Shown here: in pieces, positions 1 to 10,473 of the stretch
How positions within the stretch are numbered: position 1 is the stretch's first letter
How the letters are laid out: each line of letters begins with the position of its first letter
From: Rhizophagus irregularis
Lineage: Eukaryota > Glomeromycota > Glomeromycetes > Glomerales > Glomeraceae
DNA length: 64,000 bases
Direction: 5' to 3'
Assembly: GCF_026210795.1 (NCBI RefSeq)
Contig: NC_089443.1
Span: forward strand, 2,418,001 to 2,482,000
Position numbers and translations under genes: made by a program
Notes under the pieces: generated by a model
What the model saw: the letters and a program-made list of their open reading frames with translations, nothing else
Told to the model about the DNA's origin: nothing
The model's database searches: none

Positions 1-107
1 GATAAGTTTCGCAGTTTCAGCATTTCTTGATGATTTCGCGAAACTAGTTTCGGCAGTTTCACATACGCCATTCTGCCGAAACCCTCTAGTTTCGGCAAGC
101 AACCTTA
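1..107. mobile_element. End of a hAT-like MITE, AAGGTTGC family (copy 1)
   Basis: This stretch is rich in GTTTCGGCAG motifs and ends in GTTTCGGCAAGCAACCTTA. That is the same right end seen in complete copies at 12025-12460 and 18252-18495. The other end lies outside the window. The sequence right after it (108 onward) is the interior of a pogo-like element whose first ~50 bp are missing here, so this MITE most likely sits inside that element. The 8-bp target copy on this side would be 108-115. Confidence 0.7.
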
Positions 108-1713
108 GTCACACCAGTTGAATATTCAAAACACTTTATTATTAAAAACTATCCTATATAGTCACAATCTATCTATAGTCACTATTACATCTATCCTCAA
201 AAATTTTATATTAAAAAGAACCGTTTATAATCACAGTTATATAAAGAATATATTAAATAACTTGGCATTTAATAATTGTACAAATATGTATTATAGCTTG
301 TTAGAATTGTCTTACTGAGATGAATCGAATGGTAGTAGTTTTATCCTTTTGCTTTGCTAGTATTTACGGTCAGACCATTCATTGCCTCTTATAAGACTAA
401 TCTCGGATCTGTGTCCTATCATCTTTATGGGCAACCATTTAACTGAGTACTTAATTCCTCAGGTAACAGCACCACTTTGAAGACATCCCCATCGGGCTAT
501 TTTGAGCTGATCTGAAGCTAGGTACATGCTGCCCACTCATCCTTAATCTATTGTATGATACTAATACTCAATTTATTTTACGACCTTTAAAGAGCACCTA
601 CTTTCATGAAGGACTTTCGACAGGTAACATCAACCATCTAGTACCCTTCTATACTACCATTTTAGGTACTAAGTCTCACTCAAAGGCCACTACAGCCTGC
701 GATTACCTAGCACTGATAGTACGGTTATTTACCTAAGTGGTATACTTTGTAGTGACCACTCAGACAGAAAGTAGCAGGCATCTGTCCAAGATCACCCCTT
801 ATGGTGGGTATCAACCACCAGGGATCACCAATCAGGACCCAAGAAGTGGGGAATCGAACTCCATAACCATGCTACCTGTTCTGTGCACGAACACCTTGGT
901 TGGTTTAAGACCTAACAGAAGGTCAAACTACCACTAAGACATTGCACCCTTAGTTTTACCATCTAGAACAACCATCTAGCCATTACTGACCCCAAGCGGT
1001 ATTGTGAAATGACCATTCAGACAGGAAGTCCCAGTTTTATTTTTTTGCGATCACTGGCTGATGAGTTATTCAACAAAATGTTAAGCATCGGCATTATTAT
1101 ATTTCTTGATTTACGTTTACTGCGCCATTTAACATTTTGCTAAATTTCTCGGTACCTAGTGATTGTAAAAAGACGATTAATAGCTCATTGGAATCGCCTC
1201 ATCAAGACGAATCGAATGGTGGTAAGTTCATCTCTTTGTGATTAATATTGACGGAGTTACTACTTAAAAACTATTTAATATTTTTTAATTTTGAAAATTG
1301 ATCTAGTGATTGGATTTCGATGTATTTTATACCATTAGATTCGTCGCATTAAGACGAATCGAATAGTAGTAAGATTGTTTCTCTAGGATCAATATTGGCA
1401 GAGTTATTACACAAAAACCATTAATATTTTTTTAATTTCGGAAATTAATCTAGTGATTGGATTTCGATGTATTTTATACCATTAGAACCGTCTCATTAAG
1501 ACAAATCGAATGGCAGTAAGATCATCTCTCTACGATTAATATTGACAGAGTTACGATATAATAAAGTTTTGAGTATAATTTTGACTAAAATTATTTTAAT
1601 TTTTGGCCAGAATTATGATATACTAATATAAGAAATTTTTTATATAGTCACATCTCTTTATAATCACCAAATATGGACTGTTCCAAATGTGTGACTATAA
1701 AGAGAGTTGACTG
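108..1713 (+). mobile_element. Pogo-like non-autonomous DNA element, copy 1 (interrupted)
   Basis: This is homologous to the complete copy at 5112-6072 in opposite orientation. The two show closely similar 66-codon open frames at 118-318 (+) and 5811-6011 (-). The right end reads GAGAGTTGACTG followed by TA (1714-1715), matching the terminal CAGTCAACTC of copy 2 and the TA target used by Tc1/mariner and pogo elements. The left ~50 bp are displaced beyond the window by the MITE ending at 107, and 351-1033 is a later insertion. Inside are repeated ~150-bp blocks, each beginning near GACGAATCGAATGG (about 1205, 1353, 1500). No transposase is encoded; the short open frames reflect DNA similarity, not protein. 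Confidence 0.8.
351..1033 (-). mobile_element. tRNA-derived SINE-like insertion with 13-bp target duplication
   Basis: Compared with the intact copy at 5112-6072, 683 bp have been added here. They are flanked by GTTTTATCCTTTT (338-350) and GTTTTATTTTTTT (1034-1046), an imperfect 13-bp duplication of the kind LINE machinery makes. On the minus strand there is an A-box-like TCTTAGTGGTAG near 940 and a B-box-like GAGTTCGATTCC near 857. This is the order and sequence of an internal tRNA promoter, with the long spacing of a Leu/Ser-type tRNA. The unit is long for a SINE. Two similar segments (near 748-775 and 1005-1033) suggest an internal duplication. Confidence 0.6.
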
Positions 1714-1924
1714 TAGTATAATAAATTGATTAGTTTATTTCGTCATATCTAGAGTTCTTAATGGATCAGGTCAGGTCAGGTTAATTGATAAATCTGACCT
1801 GAAATTTTTTTTCAGATCAGGTCAGATCAGGTTATATCAGGTTATCTGTTTGACCTGACTTGAACTGAAACCTGAAATTTTTATTAAAATATCAAAAAAA
1901 AATGGTGCAAAACATTTTTTTTGA

Positions 1925-2270
1925 AAATATTGCAATTCACTTTTTTATATTAAAATCGTATAAAAGGTAAATCACAATACCGCAACTAACTTTTTTTGTA
2001 TAAAATCAATATAAAAAAGTGAATTCTGATACCGCAATTCACTTTTTATATATATAATCAAATATAAAAAAGTGAATTCTGATACTGCAATTCACTTTTT
2101 TATATATAAAATCAATATAAAAAAGTGAATCTTAATATCGCAACTCACTTTTATTATATAAAATCAATATAAAAAAATGAATCCTAATATCGCAACTCAC
2201 TTTTATTATATAAAATCAATATAAAAAGTGAATTATAATACCATCACTTATATTATATAAAATCATATTT
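1925..2270. repeat. Tandem array of ~64-bp palindromic units
   Basis: About five diverged units follow one another. Each contains AAAAAAGTGAATT, then a short spacer such as CTGATACCGC, then AATTCACTTTTTT, joined by TATATAAAATCAATAT. Each unit can fold on itself, so the array is a series of hairpins inside the GACCTGACC element. Confidence 0.75.
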
Positions 2271-2338
2271 TCAGGTCAACAGGTCATTCAAGTTATATTG
2301 ATGTTACAACCTGAACTAATGTTGAATTGCAATTGCTA

Positions 2339-2768
2339 TGGTGGCTGTCACCTATAAACAACAATAGTCTGAAATTTTGAAATTTATTTATTTATATTGT
2401 GTAATTTATGTTTTAAAGTACTTTGTCAAAATATTAATTGCCGCGTGAGCGGCAAAATTTTTTTTTTGCCATATTACATGGAATTTTTGTGGATTTCCAT
2501 GGAATTTTTGTAAAATCCATAAAAATTACATGAAAACTAGTCCAAAATTTTATATTTTTATTATTGCTACTTATTAAAATTATCCAACTTTAACCCATAA
2601 TATTAATTAAAATTCTTATTAAATTTTATAAAATAATCCGATAGAAATGTTCAGTACATGTTGCTATATCATTTTATCGGTTTAGTTTTTTCTTTTTACT
2701 ATTCAATTTACAATTTATAAAAATTTGAAGTCACTTAATATTAGTGTAGTTATAGGTGGCAGCCACCA
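2339..2768. mobile_element. TA-flanked MITE nested in the GACCTGACC element
   Basis: Inverted ends TGGTGGCTGTCACCTATAA (left) and, reversed, TGGTGGCTGCCACCTATAA (right) differ at one base and are each bordered by TA (2337-2338, 2769-2770). This fits a Tc1/mariner-type non-autonomous element of 430 bp. It is AT-rich inside with no open frame. Confidence 0.7.
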
Positions 2769-3384
2769 TAAACCTAACCTGATAAATTTAGGTCAACCTG
2801 TCAGGTTACCTGAATTTGGTCAACCTGTTTGGAATTCTAGTCACATCATTTTTGAAGTATTATAGAAGTAAGAAATTTTTCCAAATAATTATCTAATTTT
2901 CTAAAAAGAATATTAAGCTTTTCTTAGTTTTTTATATAAAAAATAGCAAGTTTTTAGAAGTTATACTGCTCTTTTTTATCTTGTATATCTAAAAGTTTAT
3001 ATATTTCTATCATTAAGGGTAGAGTATTCGTTATAATTAATTTTTATTATAATAAATGTCCATTTGTTTTTGGTTCCAAAAACCCAGATTTGTTTATCTT
3101 CTTAAACACGAGGTGCAGATAAAAATATCGGCTAAATAAATTACCACGTCTTGTACTAAAAATAGCTGGCTGTACAAAATTAGAAATACCGGCTATATTA
3201 ATTAACCGTATCTTGTAACTCTTTTCTTGCAAAATAAAGTTTCTTAGTCACAATGACAACGTCAACTAAGGGTAAAAAGCAAGAAAAGTAATATTTATTA
3301 TTAAGAAATTGAGAAATTCTTTAATGTTTTTCTATAGTTTTTCGATTATTAAAACATTTTAGACTTCCTAACTGGGTATAGCAT

Positions 3385-6300
3385 ATGCAAACTTATAATC
3401 CTACACTGAAAATATTCAGAGGAGCAAACGGTAGATATATGTTTCGTGATACATCCAGAACACTAGAAGTTCTTTCTATTCATGCTGAACTACAAACAAG
3501 TAAAGAGTATTGCTCTAATCCATATTACCGTGCTATTACTAAAAAAGAAAATATACCAACTCCTCCATGGATTCCTCTACTCTCTGGTTATTGTGTAATT
3601 GGAAAACTTTGTGATCAATATATACGTTTAGAAATTTAAAGTAGTAATGAAGAACACCTTATATATAGTTGGGAAATTTATGAAAATGTGGAAATGTCTG
3701 AACTTATATATTCGGGAGTAAATTCTGATTTTTTTGTAAGCATGAAAAAATACATAAAACTATCAGGAGAAATCTCTATTCCTGACGTTCTTAGTTTGCG
3801 TGATCCTAATATAATTTATGATTTACAATTAAAAGTAAACTCAATTTATCCACATCTTTTTAACATTACTGCAACTAAATCTCAAAATAAAATTGCTAAG
3901 TTAACTACTACTATGCAAAAGAAAGGAGAAAAACTACTAAAAAAAGTATCAGTAATCTCCCAACCGCCAATAATTTGTCATGGAATTGAAATCAAAAAAC
4001 CAGGAATGCAATTAACTCCAGAAGCAACTTTAGCACTTGCAGTTGAATATGAAGCTTTGAAAAAATTAGAAGACACATCACGTAAACAGATCAAGCGAGC
4101 TAAAACCAATAATGAATATATGAAAAACTTGAAATATAAGCTACATGAAGAAAAAGATCAAGAATTATTAAATAATTGGATACAAAAAACATTAGAGAAA
4201 ACGAATATTGAATCTACTATATTCGTTAGTACAGATCAGTATCTTACCAGCATATATATACAACCTTGTTTAACGTGTCACAACCTTGATTTATCTAAAA
4301 AAAACTGGATGTTCATAGAATCGGTCATAATCTTCAAATTAAAATTAAGTGTAAGATCTGTCAAGGAATTACGGAATATAGTAATGAATCACTTAATGCA
4401 CAATTCTCTTCTCTTGCAGCAGGTGCAGGACTTGTTGGTGGCGTTAATAGGCAACAACTACAAACTATATTTTCTATAATAGGTATAACAGCACAATCAT
4501 CAAAAGGTCATTATCATAATAAACAAAATGAATATTTGGAAAAAATAAATGATGAAGCGGAGATAAGTGCACAAATTGCATTAACTAATGCTATTGCACA
4601 TATTAAAGCAAAAGGGAAAAGAATATTACCCACTAGTTTTGATTGCTCTTGGTCTCACTGTCAGAATGCAAACCAGGCTAGTGGAGAACTAATATATCAA
4701 GGAAATCTTGATGGTAAAAGAAAAAAGACTTTGTCAATATTTAATAAAATAAAAACAAATTCAATTTTTTTTATGATAGGATATGATCACAAACCTGTTA
4801 TTGCTTTTGCTACTGCTGAAAAACCACGTAAATTAAAAAAAAGAAATGGCCAAGAATATGAGGTTTTTCATGGCAATCATGAAAAGACATCATGGCAAAT
4901 GGAACATGCAATATTATTACGAATTATTGAAAAAATTGTTCCAGTATTAGAAGCAGCTGAAGTACTTTTAGATATTGAAGTAGATGGTGATCTAAATTCA
5001 AATAAGACTTTAAATAATATTCCATGTGTGAGCAAAGTATATGCGGATTTAAAACATATTGGCAAAAATATTAGAGTAAAGATTGGTAAGTTATTGAAGG
5101 TAATTTAAGTACAGTCAACTCTCTTTATAGTCACACATTTGGGACAGTCCATATTTGGTGATTATGAAGAGATGTGACTATATAAAAAATTTCTTATATT
5201 TGTATATCATAATTCCGGCCAAAAATTAACATAATTTTAGCCAGAATTATACTTAAAACTTTATTGTATCGTAACTTCGCCAATATTAATCGTAGAGAGA
5301 TGATCTTACCGCCATTCGATTCGTCTTGATGAGACGGTTCTAATGGTATAAAATACGTCGAAATCCAATCACTAGATTAATTTCCGAAATTAAAAAAATA
5401 TTAATGGTTTTTGTGTAATAACTCTGTCAATATTGATTCTAGAAAGACGATCTTACTACCATTCGATTCGTCTTGATGAGACGAATCTAATGGTATAAGA
5501 TACATCGAAATCCAATCACTAGATCAATTTCCGAAATTAAAAAATATTAACTGGTTTTTAAGTAATAACTCCGTCAATATTGATCACAGAGAGATGAGCT
5601 TACCACCATTCGATTCGTCTCGATGAGGCGATTCCAACGAGCTATAAATCGTCTTTTTACAATCACTAGGTACCGAGAAATCTAGCAAAATGTTAAATGG
5701 CGCAGTAAACGTAAATCAAGAAATATTATAATGCCGATGTTTAACATTTTGTTGAATAACTCGCCAGCCAGTGATCGGAAAAGGATAAAACTACCACCAT
5801 TCGATTCGTCTCAGTGAGACGATTCTAACAAGCTATGATACATCTTTGTACGATTATTATATGCCAAGTTATTTAATATATTCTTTATATAACTGTGATT
5901 ATAAACGGTTTTTTTTAATATAAGATTTTTGAGGATAGGTGTAATAGTGACTATAGATAGATTGTGACTATATAGGATAGATTTTAATAATAAAGTGTTT
6001 TGAACATTCAACTGGTGTGACTATATAGTAGAATGTGACTATAACGGGAGTGACTATAGAGGGAGTTGACTGTATTTTTACCAATAACATAATATTAACA
6101 TAACAGTTTAATGTAACAAACAATCTTAAGTACTAACGATTTTAGATTATCTTTTTGTCATTAGTATGCAGCTAGCTGATTATTTAAGCTTTATTTTATT
6201 ATAATTTTTTTTGATAGAAAATTTTTATTTTTTTTTGCAAATATTTTTTACTTATAATTGTAAATATTTTACATTAGTTATGGTTATGTAATAGAATAGA

Positions 6301-6881
6301 ATGTAAAAAGTTGTAATTATTTTCATTTTAATTACAAATAATTAATAAACTGCTAAATGTTTTATTTATTCTGATTCTCAATTATTTAATTATTCTATGT
6401 TGCAGTAAAAAGTTCCATGTGGAAAGAATATGAAAATATGATAATGACCTATTACAATTTATGTGTCTATACAGCAAGTGGACAAAAACTTGATGAAAAT
6501 AAAATTACTGTATCCGATGCTGAATTAGAAAAAGTACATGATGGTCTTGTTGCTCACCTTTCAGATAATCATAGTTTTTGTTGGGATGAAGTATGTTGGA
6601 GAAAAGAAAATCCTGATATTCAATTAAAAGCACCACATTTAAAAGAACATACATTTAATCAAAGAGAGAAGTTTCGTCAATTTCTCAAAGAATGCTTTTA
6701 TATACCAACAAAACAGAGCTTAATTACTTACATTAGAATATCATATAATGAAGCATTCAACCGAGTTAAATTATGCTTTCAAGATAAAAAAATTGATTAT
6801 TGGAAAACCTATAGTACACGACATGCTCTAGCTGTTTTTCAATATAACAATGGTCTGTTAAATATGCTGAAAATTGCCTGA
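3385..6881 (+). pseudogene. Kolobok/Mutator-type DDE transposase region (N-terminal part of transposase-RecQ gene), decayed
   Basis: The first part (3385-4310) begins MQTYNPTLKIFRG and is basic with a Cys pair (CLTCHNL). The core at 4318-5085 has an AGAGLVGGVN segment, the first acidic residue in FDCSWSHCQNANQ, GNHEKTSWQMEHA, and the second in DIEVDGDLNSNK followed by SKVYADLKH. This layout recalls the Mutator-like/Kolobok transposase domain. A phase-1 intron runs from GTAAGT at 5086 to AG at 6405, and the exon resumes as VKSSMWKEYENM; the C-terminal part includes NEAFNRVKL and IDYWKTYSTRHALAV. The gene is broken by an in-frame stop near 3637, a frameshift near 4310 and stops after 6879. The long intron holds the 961-bp pogo-like insertion, which splicing would have hidden. 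Family assignment is from motifs only. Confidence 0.75.
5112..6072 (-). mobile_element. Pogo-like non-autonomous DNA element, copy 2 (complete)
   Basis: The ends are CAGTCAACTCTCTTTATAGT and, inverted, CAGTCAACTCCCTCTATAGT. Each is flanked by TA (5110-5111, 6073-6074), giving 961 bp with a TA target. Subterminal TATAGTCAC motifs recur several times at both ends, as in pogo-type binding arrays. Internally there are four blocks with CCATTCGATTCGTCT. It lies wholly inside the intron of the transposase-RecQ gene. It has no coding capacity; the 66-codon frame at 5811-6011 is not considered a gene. Confidence 0.85.
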
Positions 6882-7129
6882 TCAGCATGTAATATTCCAT
6901 ATTTTTCTGAAACTGATAAGAAAAATATTAGTAAAATAGCTGAAGAACGAAAAAAATAAAACCAAAGAAATTCTAATGATATTGCTAAACGAAATGAAGA
7001 ACGAGGCAAAAAAATCTAAGAACAAAAAACTAACTTGGAAACATTTGATTGGGATAAAGTACAGTGAGCATCATATGCTAATTCAAAATTGAATAAATAA
7101 AATAAATAAATAACATAAAAAATATTTTC

Positions 7130-10080
7130 TTTAGGATTTCATACCTTATAGACGTAATATTCAAGAAAAAATCAAAGCTAAAGAATTTGAACTTACATTT
7201 GCCAAACATATACTTGATTTTGAAAAAATTCAGAAATGTTTGGCTTGTAAAGCATTTCCAAAGTATTCTCCATTAGGCTTATGTCGATACCATGAATTTT
7301 GTTTCAAATATGGATGGTATCAGGAATTTCCAAATAAACAATATATACCACCATCACAAAATTTAATAGCTAATCCACCTACATCATATGATATACTTGT
7401 AAAAATGTTTGGATATCAAGAGTTTCAAGATATGCAGGAAATAGCAATATCATCATATGTAAATGGAAAACATACCTTTATCTCAATGCATACAGGTGCA
7501 GGAAAAACAATGTGTTATTGGATTTCTGCAATTTTACGCGGAGGTTTGACTGTTTTAATAAGTCCATTAGTATCTTTAATTGATGATCAAGTGGTAAGTT
7601 AAACTGATTATTTACTACAATTAATGAAAGAAAGATTATAATTTAATTTTTCTATAGATCGAAACAATTGCTGCTAGAATTGGATGTACTAGCATCTATA
7701 CCGGAAAGCATCAACCTCCACAATATTTTGAAAAAGTCTTTTCTGAGATCGCTATTGGGTTAATTAAAATCTTATATATAACTGCAGAAAGCTTTATCAA
7801 CAATAGTTCATTTATCAGAATGCTTTTAAATTTCGCAAAATATGCACCTGTATCATTTGTAATAGATGAAGTGCATTGCATTATAAAATGCAAGCATTTT
7901 AGGTAAGATATAATTCAAATATTAATTTAAAAATTTTATTTGATATATTAAACTTAACTTATATAGAGAATCCTGGAGTAAATTAAGAAAAATTTCAACA
8001 TTCTTTCCAAGTAGTTCAATTATGATGCTTACGGGAACTTGCAAGGAATCTGATGCTTATCTAATTTTGGAGAATCTCAGACTTGCTTCAAATGATGTGG
8101 CTTTTATTCGAGGGTTATCTTTTTCACGTCCAGAACTTACAATGAAAATGCATCCTAAAAGTACTAAGGAAAAAACTATTGGAGAAATTATTACCCTATT
8201 AAAAGAATTAAATGAAGGGAAATGCATTATTTACTGTCCAACAGTACGAATATGTGATGATGTTTATGAGCAACTTCAGGAAAAATCTGGCCTTGGATTA
8301 CCAATGGCTGTGTATTATAGTTCCTTAGACAGTAAAGAAAAAAAAAAAATTGAAATCATGGAAAGAGAATGCAATCCAACTTATGATTGCAACTAATGCT
8401 TTTGGTATGGGTCTTAATGATAAAAAAGTTCGTTTGGTAATACATTATTCCTTTCCATTGAGTATAGGTAAGACACTACTATTATATCAAAGAAATAAAT
8501 ATAATAGCATTATTAATAAAACTAATCTTACCCTTTAAAATAGGCAATCTTATACAAGAAACTGGAAGAGTGAGAAGAGACCATAATCCCGCGAAGTGTA
8601 TAATTTTTTATACCTGCCATGATATTTGCACTAATTATACAATTATAATACAAAGTAGAGAATCGTAAGTATTAATTGTGTAAAGAAATATAATTAATAT
8701 TATGATTTAATTAAAAATATATTTTGTAGTATAACTGAAGATATGAATGATAGTTTTGAGGCAAATAAAAGAAAAGAATACCTTGCCAAAGCATGTGAAA
8801 AAATATTTGAAGTTGTTCATTTTTGTGAAGAACAATATATCTGTAGAGAGCAAATGCTTGCCGAATATTTTGCATGGAATGGTGATAATTTAAGTCCTCC
8901 ATGTGCACATTGTGACAACTGCTTACGCGTAAAGTTCCGAATTTGACCTGACGGATCAGGTGACCCGATGGGTTGACCTGAAAAATTCAGGTCAGGTAGC
9001 AGATTTAATGACCCGACCTCGGGTCAGGTTAGTCACAGTTGGGTACCCGATCCGACCTATTGACCCGACATATTTCAGTTAAAAATAAGATGTTTCAGCA
9101 TTTTATATATATAAAAAATGCCAAACTGACCTGAATCCGACGTTTTTTCATTAAAAATAATTACAAAAATGTCTTTTTTTATTAAAAACGTTGGGTTCGA
9201 TTAAAGAAACAAAAAAAAAATGTTTTTTTATTAAAAAACATCAAACCTGACGTTTTTTATTAAAAGAAACAAAAAAAAACAAAAAAAATTGTTTCTTTAA
9301 TTTAAAAACGTCAAATCTGACGTTTTTTCATTTAAAAAAATAAAAAAAGTTTCTTTAATTTAAAAATGTCGGGTCTGACATTTTTCATTAGAAAAAACAA
9401 AAAAATACGTTTTGGCGTAATAAAAAGTGCCAAAACATACTTTTCCATAAAATAATTGTAAAAAAAAACATTCGGCGTTTTTTCTTATAATTTGATATAT
9501 AAAAAACGCTGAAATGTTTTTTTGACCCAAAATATATCAGGTCAATGGGTCGGGTCGGGTATCCGAACTGACCTGTGATATTTGGGTCAGGTCACCAAAT
9601 TCATGACTTGCCTTGGGTCAGGTCAAGTCAATTACCCAATCCGATCCGACCCATTCGGAGCTCTACTTACGCATACAAGCTGAGCTAATACATGAAGTTG
9701 ATGTAAAAACTGATGCTATCAAAATGGTAGAGGTGGTTGAAGAAATAATAAATAAGCTGCGTGAAAGTGGAAAATTAATTTCACCAAAAGATATCATATA
9801 GGTTTATTGTCAACTCAAGTGTGATAATGAAGAGCTTACCTCATTGAATATTTATCGTAAAATACGAAAAAAAATTGTCTGTACAAAAGCAGATGCTCAG
9901 CACTTGTTAGACTGGCTTATAATACGTGGAATGGTAAAAATAATGATAAACTTGTACCGGCCAAATCCAAATGGAAATACGTTGCAAACAAATATTCACA
10001 TAGTTGGTGTTATTGAAGGTGTAACTGCAATAGTAATGGAAAAGAATTGGAAAATATGGCTTCGCCATTTTCGAAAATAA
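7130..10080 (+). pseudogene. RecQ-type DNA helicase region of the transposase-RecQ gene, decayed
   Basis: Helicase motifs appear in order: Walker A in MHTGAGKTMCYW (near 7490), DEVH box in VIDEVHCI (7860), motif III TGTCKESDAY (8030), motif IV IIYCPTVRICDD (8225), motif V IATNAFGMGLNDKKV (8385) and motif VI QETGRVRRDHNPAKC (8555). The RecQ zinc-binding part follows, with CREQMLAEYF and CAHCDNCLR (8840-8930). A C-terminal winged-helix-like tail continues after the insertion at 8930-9665 and ends at 10080. Introns are GT-AG (7597, 7901, 8467 and about 8669 onward). A poly-A frameshift near 8345 and a stop at 9799 show decay. The link to the upstream transposase is the shared strand, the shared terminal repeats and the Cys-rich linker (CLACKAFPKYSPLGLCRYH). 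Confidence 0.8.
8930..9665. mobile_element. hAT-like non-autonomous element, GACCTGACC family (copy 2)
   Basis: The left end is TAAAGTTCCGAAT and the inverted right end TAGAGCTCCGAATGG. The flanks CTTACGCG (8922-8929) and CTTACGCA (9666-9673) are an 8-bp duplication with one difference. The host reading continues cleanly from CDNCLR into IQAELIHEV if the element and one target copy are removed. The interior has GGGTCGGGTCAGGT-type repeats at both ends and a central array of AAAACGTCAAACCTGACGTTTT-like palindromes (about 9120-9500). It encodes nothing. Confidence 0.8.
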
Positions 10081-10473
10081 ATATATGTATATTTTATAAA
10101 ATAATGTATAAAATAATGTAATAAAATTTATTTCTAAAATTAGAAAAGACTTATATGACGCGTTAACTCAAAAATGAACCAAAAATGTGGAACCCAATAA
10201 TTTTCTTTATTTCACATTCGCCAAAAACATATAGACATTTGTGACTATTTTAAAACTTTATACGAAAGTTTTTCAAAAAAGTTTTTAAACGAATATATCT
10301 TTTTAAGTTAAAAAATAGTAGTTCAGACCCATGGCTTTCTAACCATGTAAATTTTATCCTTTTTTGTTAAGTATTACAAAGTTGGTATTGCAATGAAAAT
10401 CGTATTACAGAATTTTTTTTTTTGGACATTTTACTATAATAAAAATTAATTATAGCGATTTCTCTACCCTTAA

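Larger units (their letters stand above)
1750..2839. mobile_element. hAT-like non-autonomous element, GACCTGACC family (copy 1)
   Basis: The left end is TAGAGTTCTTAATGG; the inverted right end reads TAGAATTCCAAAC. Flanks GTCATATC (1742-1749) and GTCACATC (2840-2847) match at 7 of 8 bases, consistent with an 8-bp hAT target duplication. Both arms are rich in TCAGGTCAGGT/ACCTGACC. The ends resemble the element at 8930-9665 (TAGAGCTCCGAATGG), so the two form one family. It has no coding capacity. It contains the tandem array at about 1925-2270 and a nested MITE at 2339-2768. Confidence 0.65.
3017..10469 (+). mobile_element. Kolobok-like DNA transposon with a transposase-RecQ gene
   Basis: Inverted repeats of about 45 bp lie at 3017-3061 (beginning GGGTAGAGTATTCGTTATAA) and 10425-10469 (its near-match reversed). 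Each is bordered outside by TTAA (3013-3016 and 10470-10473), the target used by Kolobok and piggyBac elements. Between them is one gene in plus orientation: a DDE transposase region, then a RecQ helicase. Two younger insertions lie inside, a pogo-like element at 5112-6072 and a GACCTGACC element at 8930-9665. Without them the element would be about 5.75 kb. The copy is decayed, but its ends and most domains can still be read. Confidence 0.85.

Noticed and set aside
118-318. A 66-codon plus-strand frame resembling another at 5811-6011 on the minus strand
   Set aside because: Both lie inside copies of the same pogo-like non-autonomous element; the likeness is at DNA level and there is no family or coding signal.
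551-937. Two consecutive plus-strand frames
   Set aside because: They fall in the tRNA-derived insertion and read across its promoter-like boxes on the other strand.
108-6076. One large transposon bounded by ~1 kb terminal inverted repeats
   Set aside because: Each arm has its own inner TIR and TA flank, so they are two separate small elements in opposite orientation.
9613-9801. Apparent plus-strand start at 9613 for the helicase tail
   Set aside because: The first ~18 codons are the end of the inserted GACCTGACC element; the true reading continues from the zinc-binding region before 8930.
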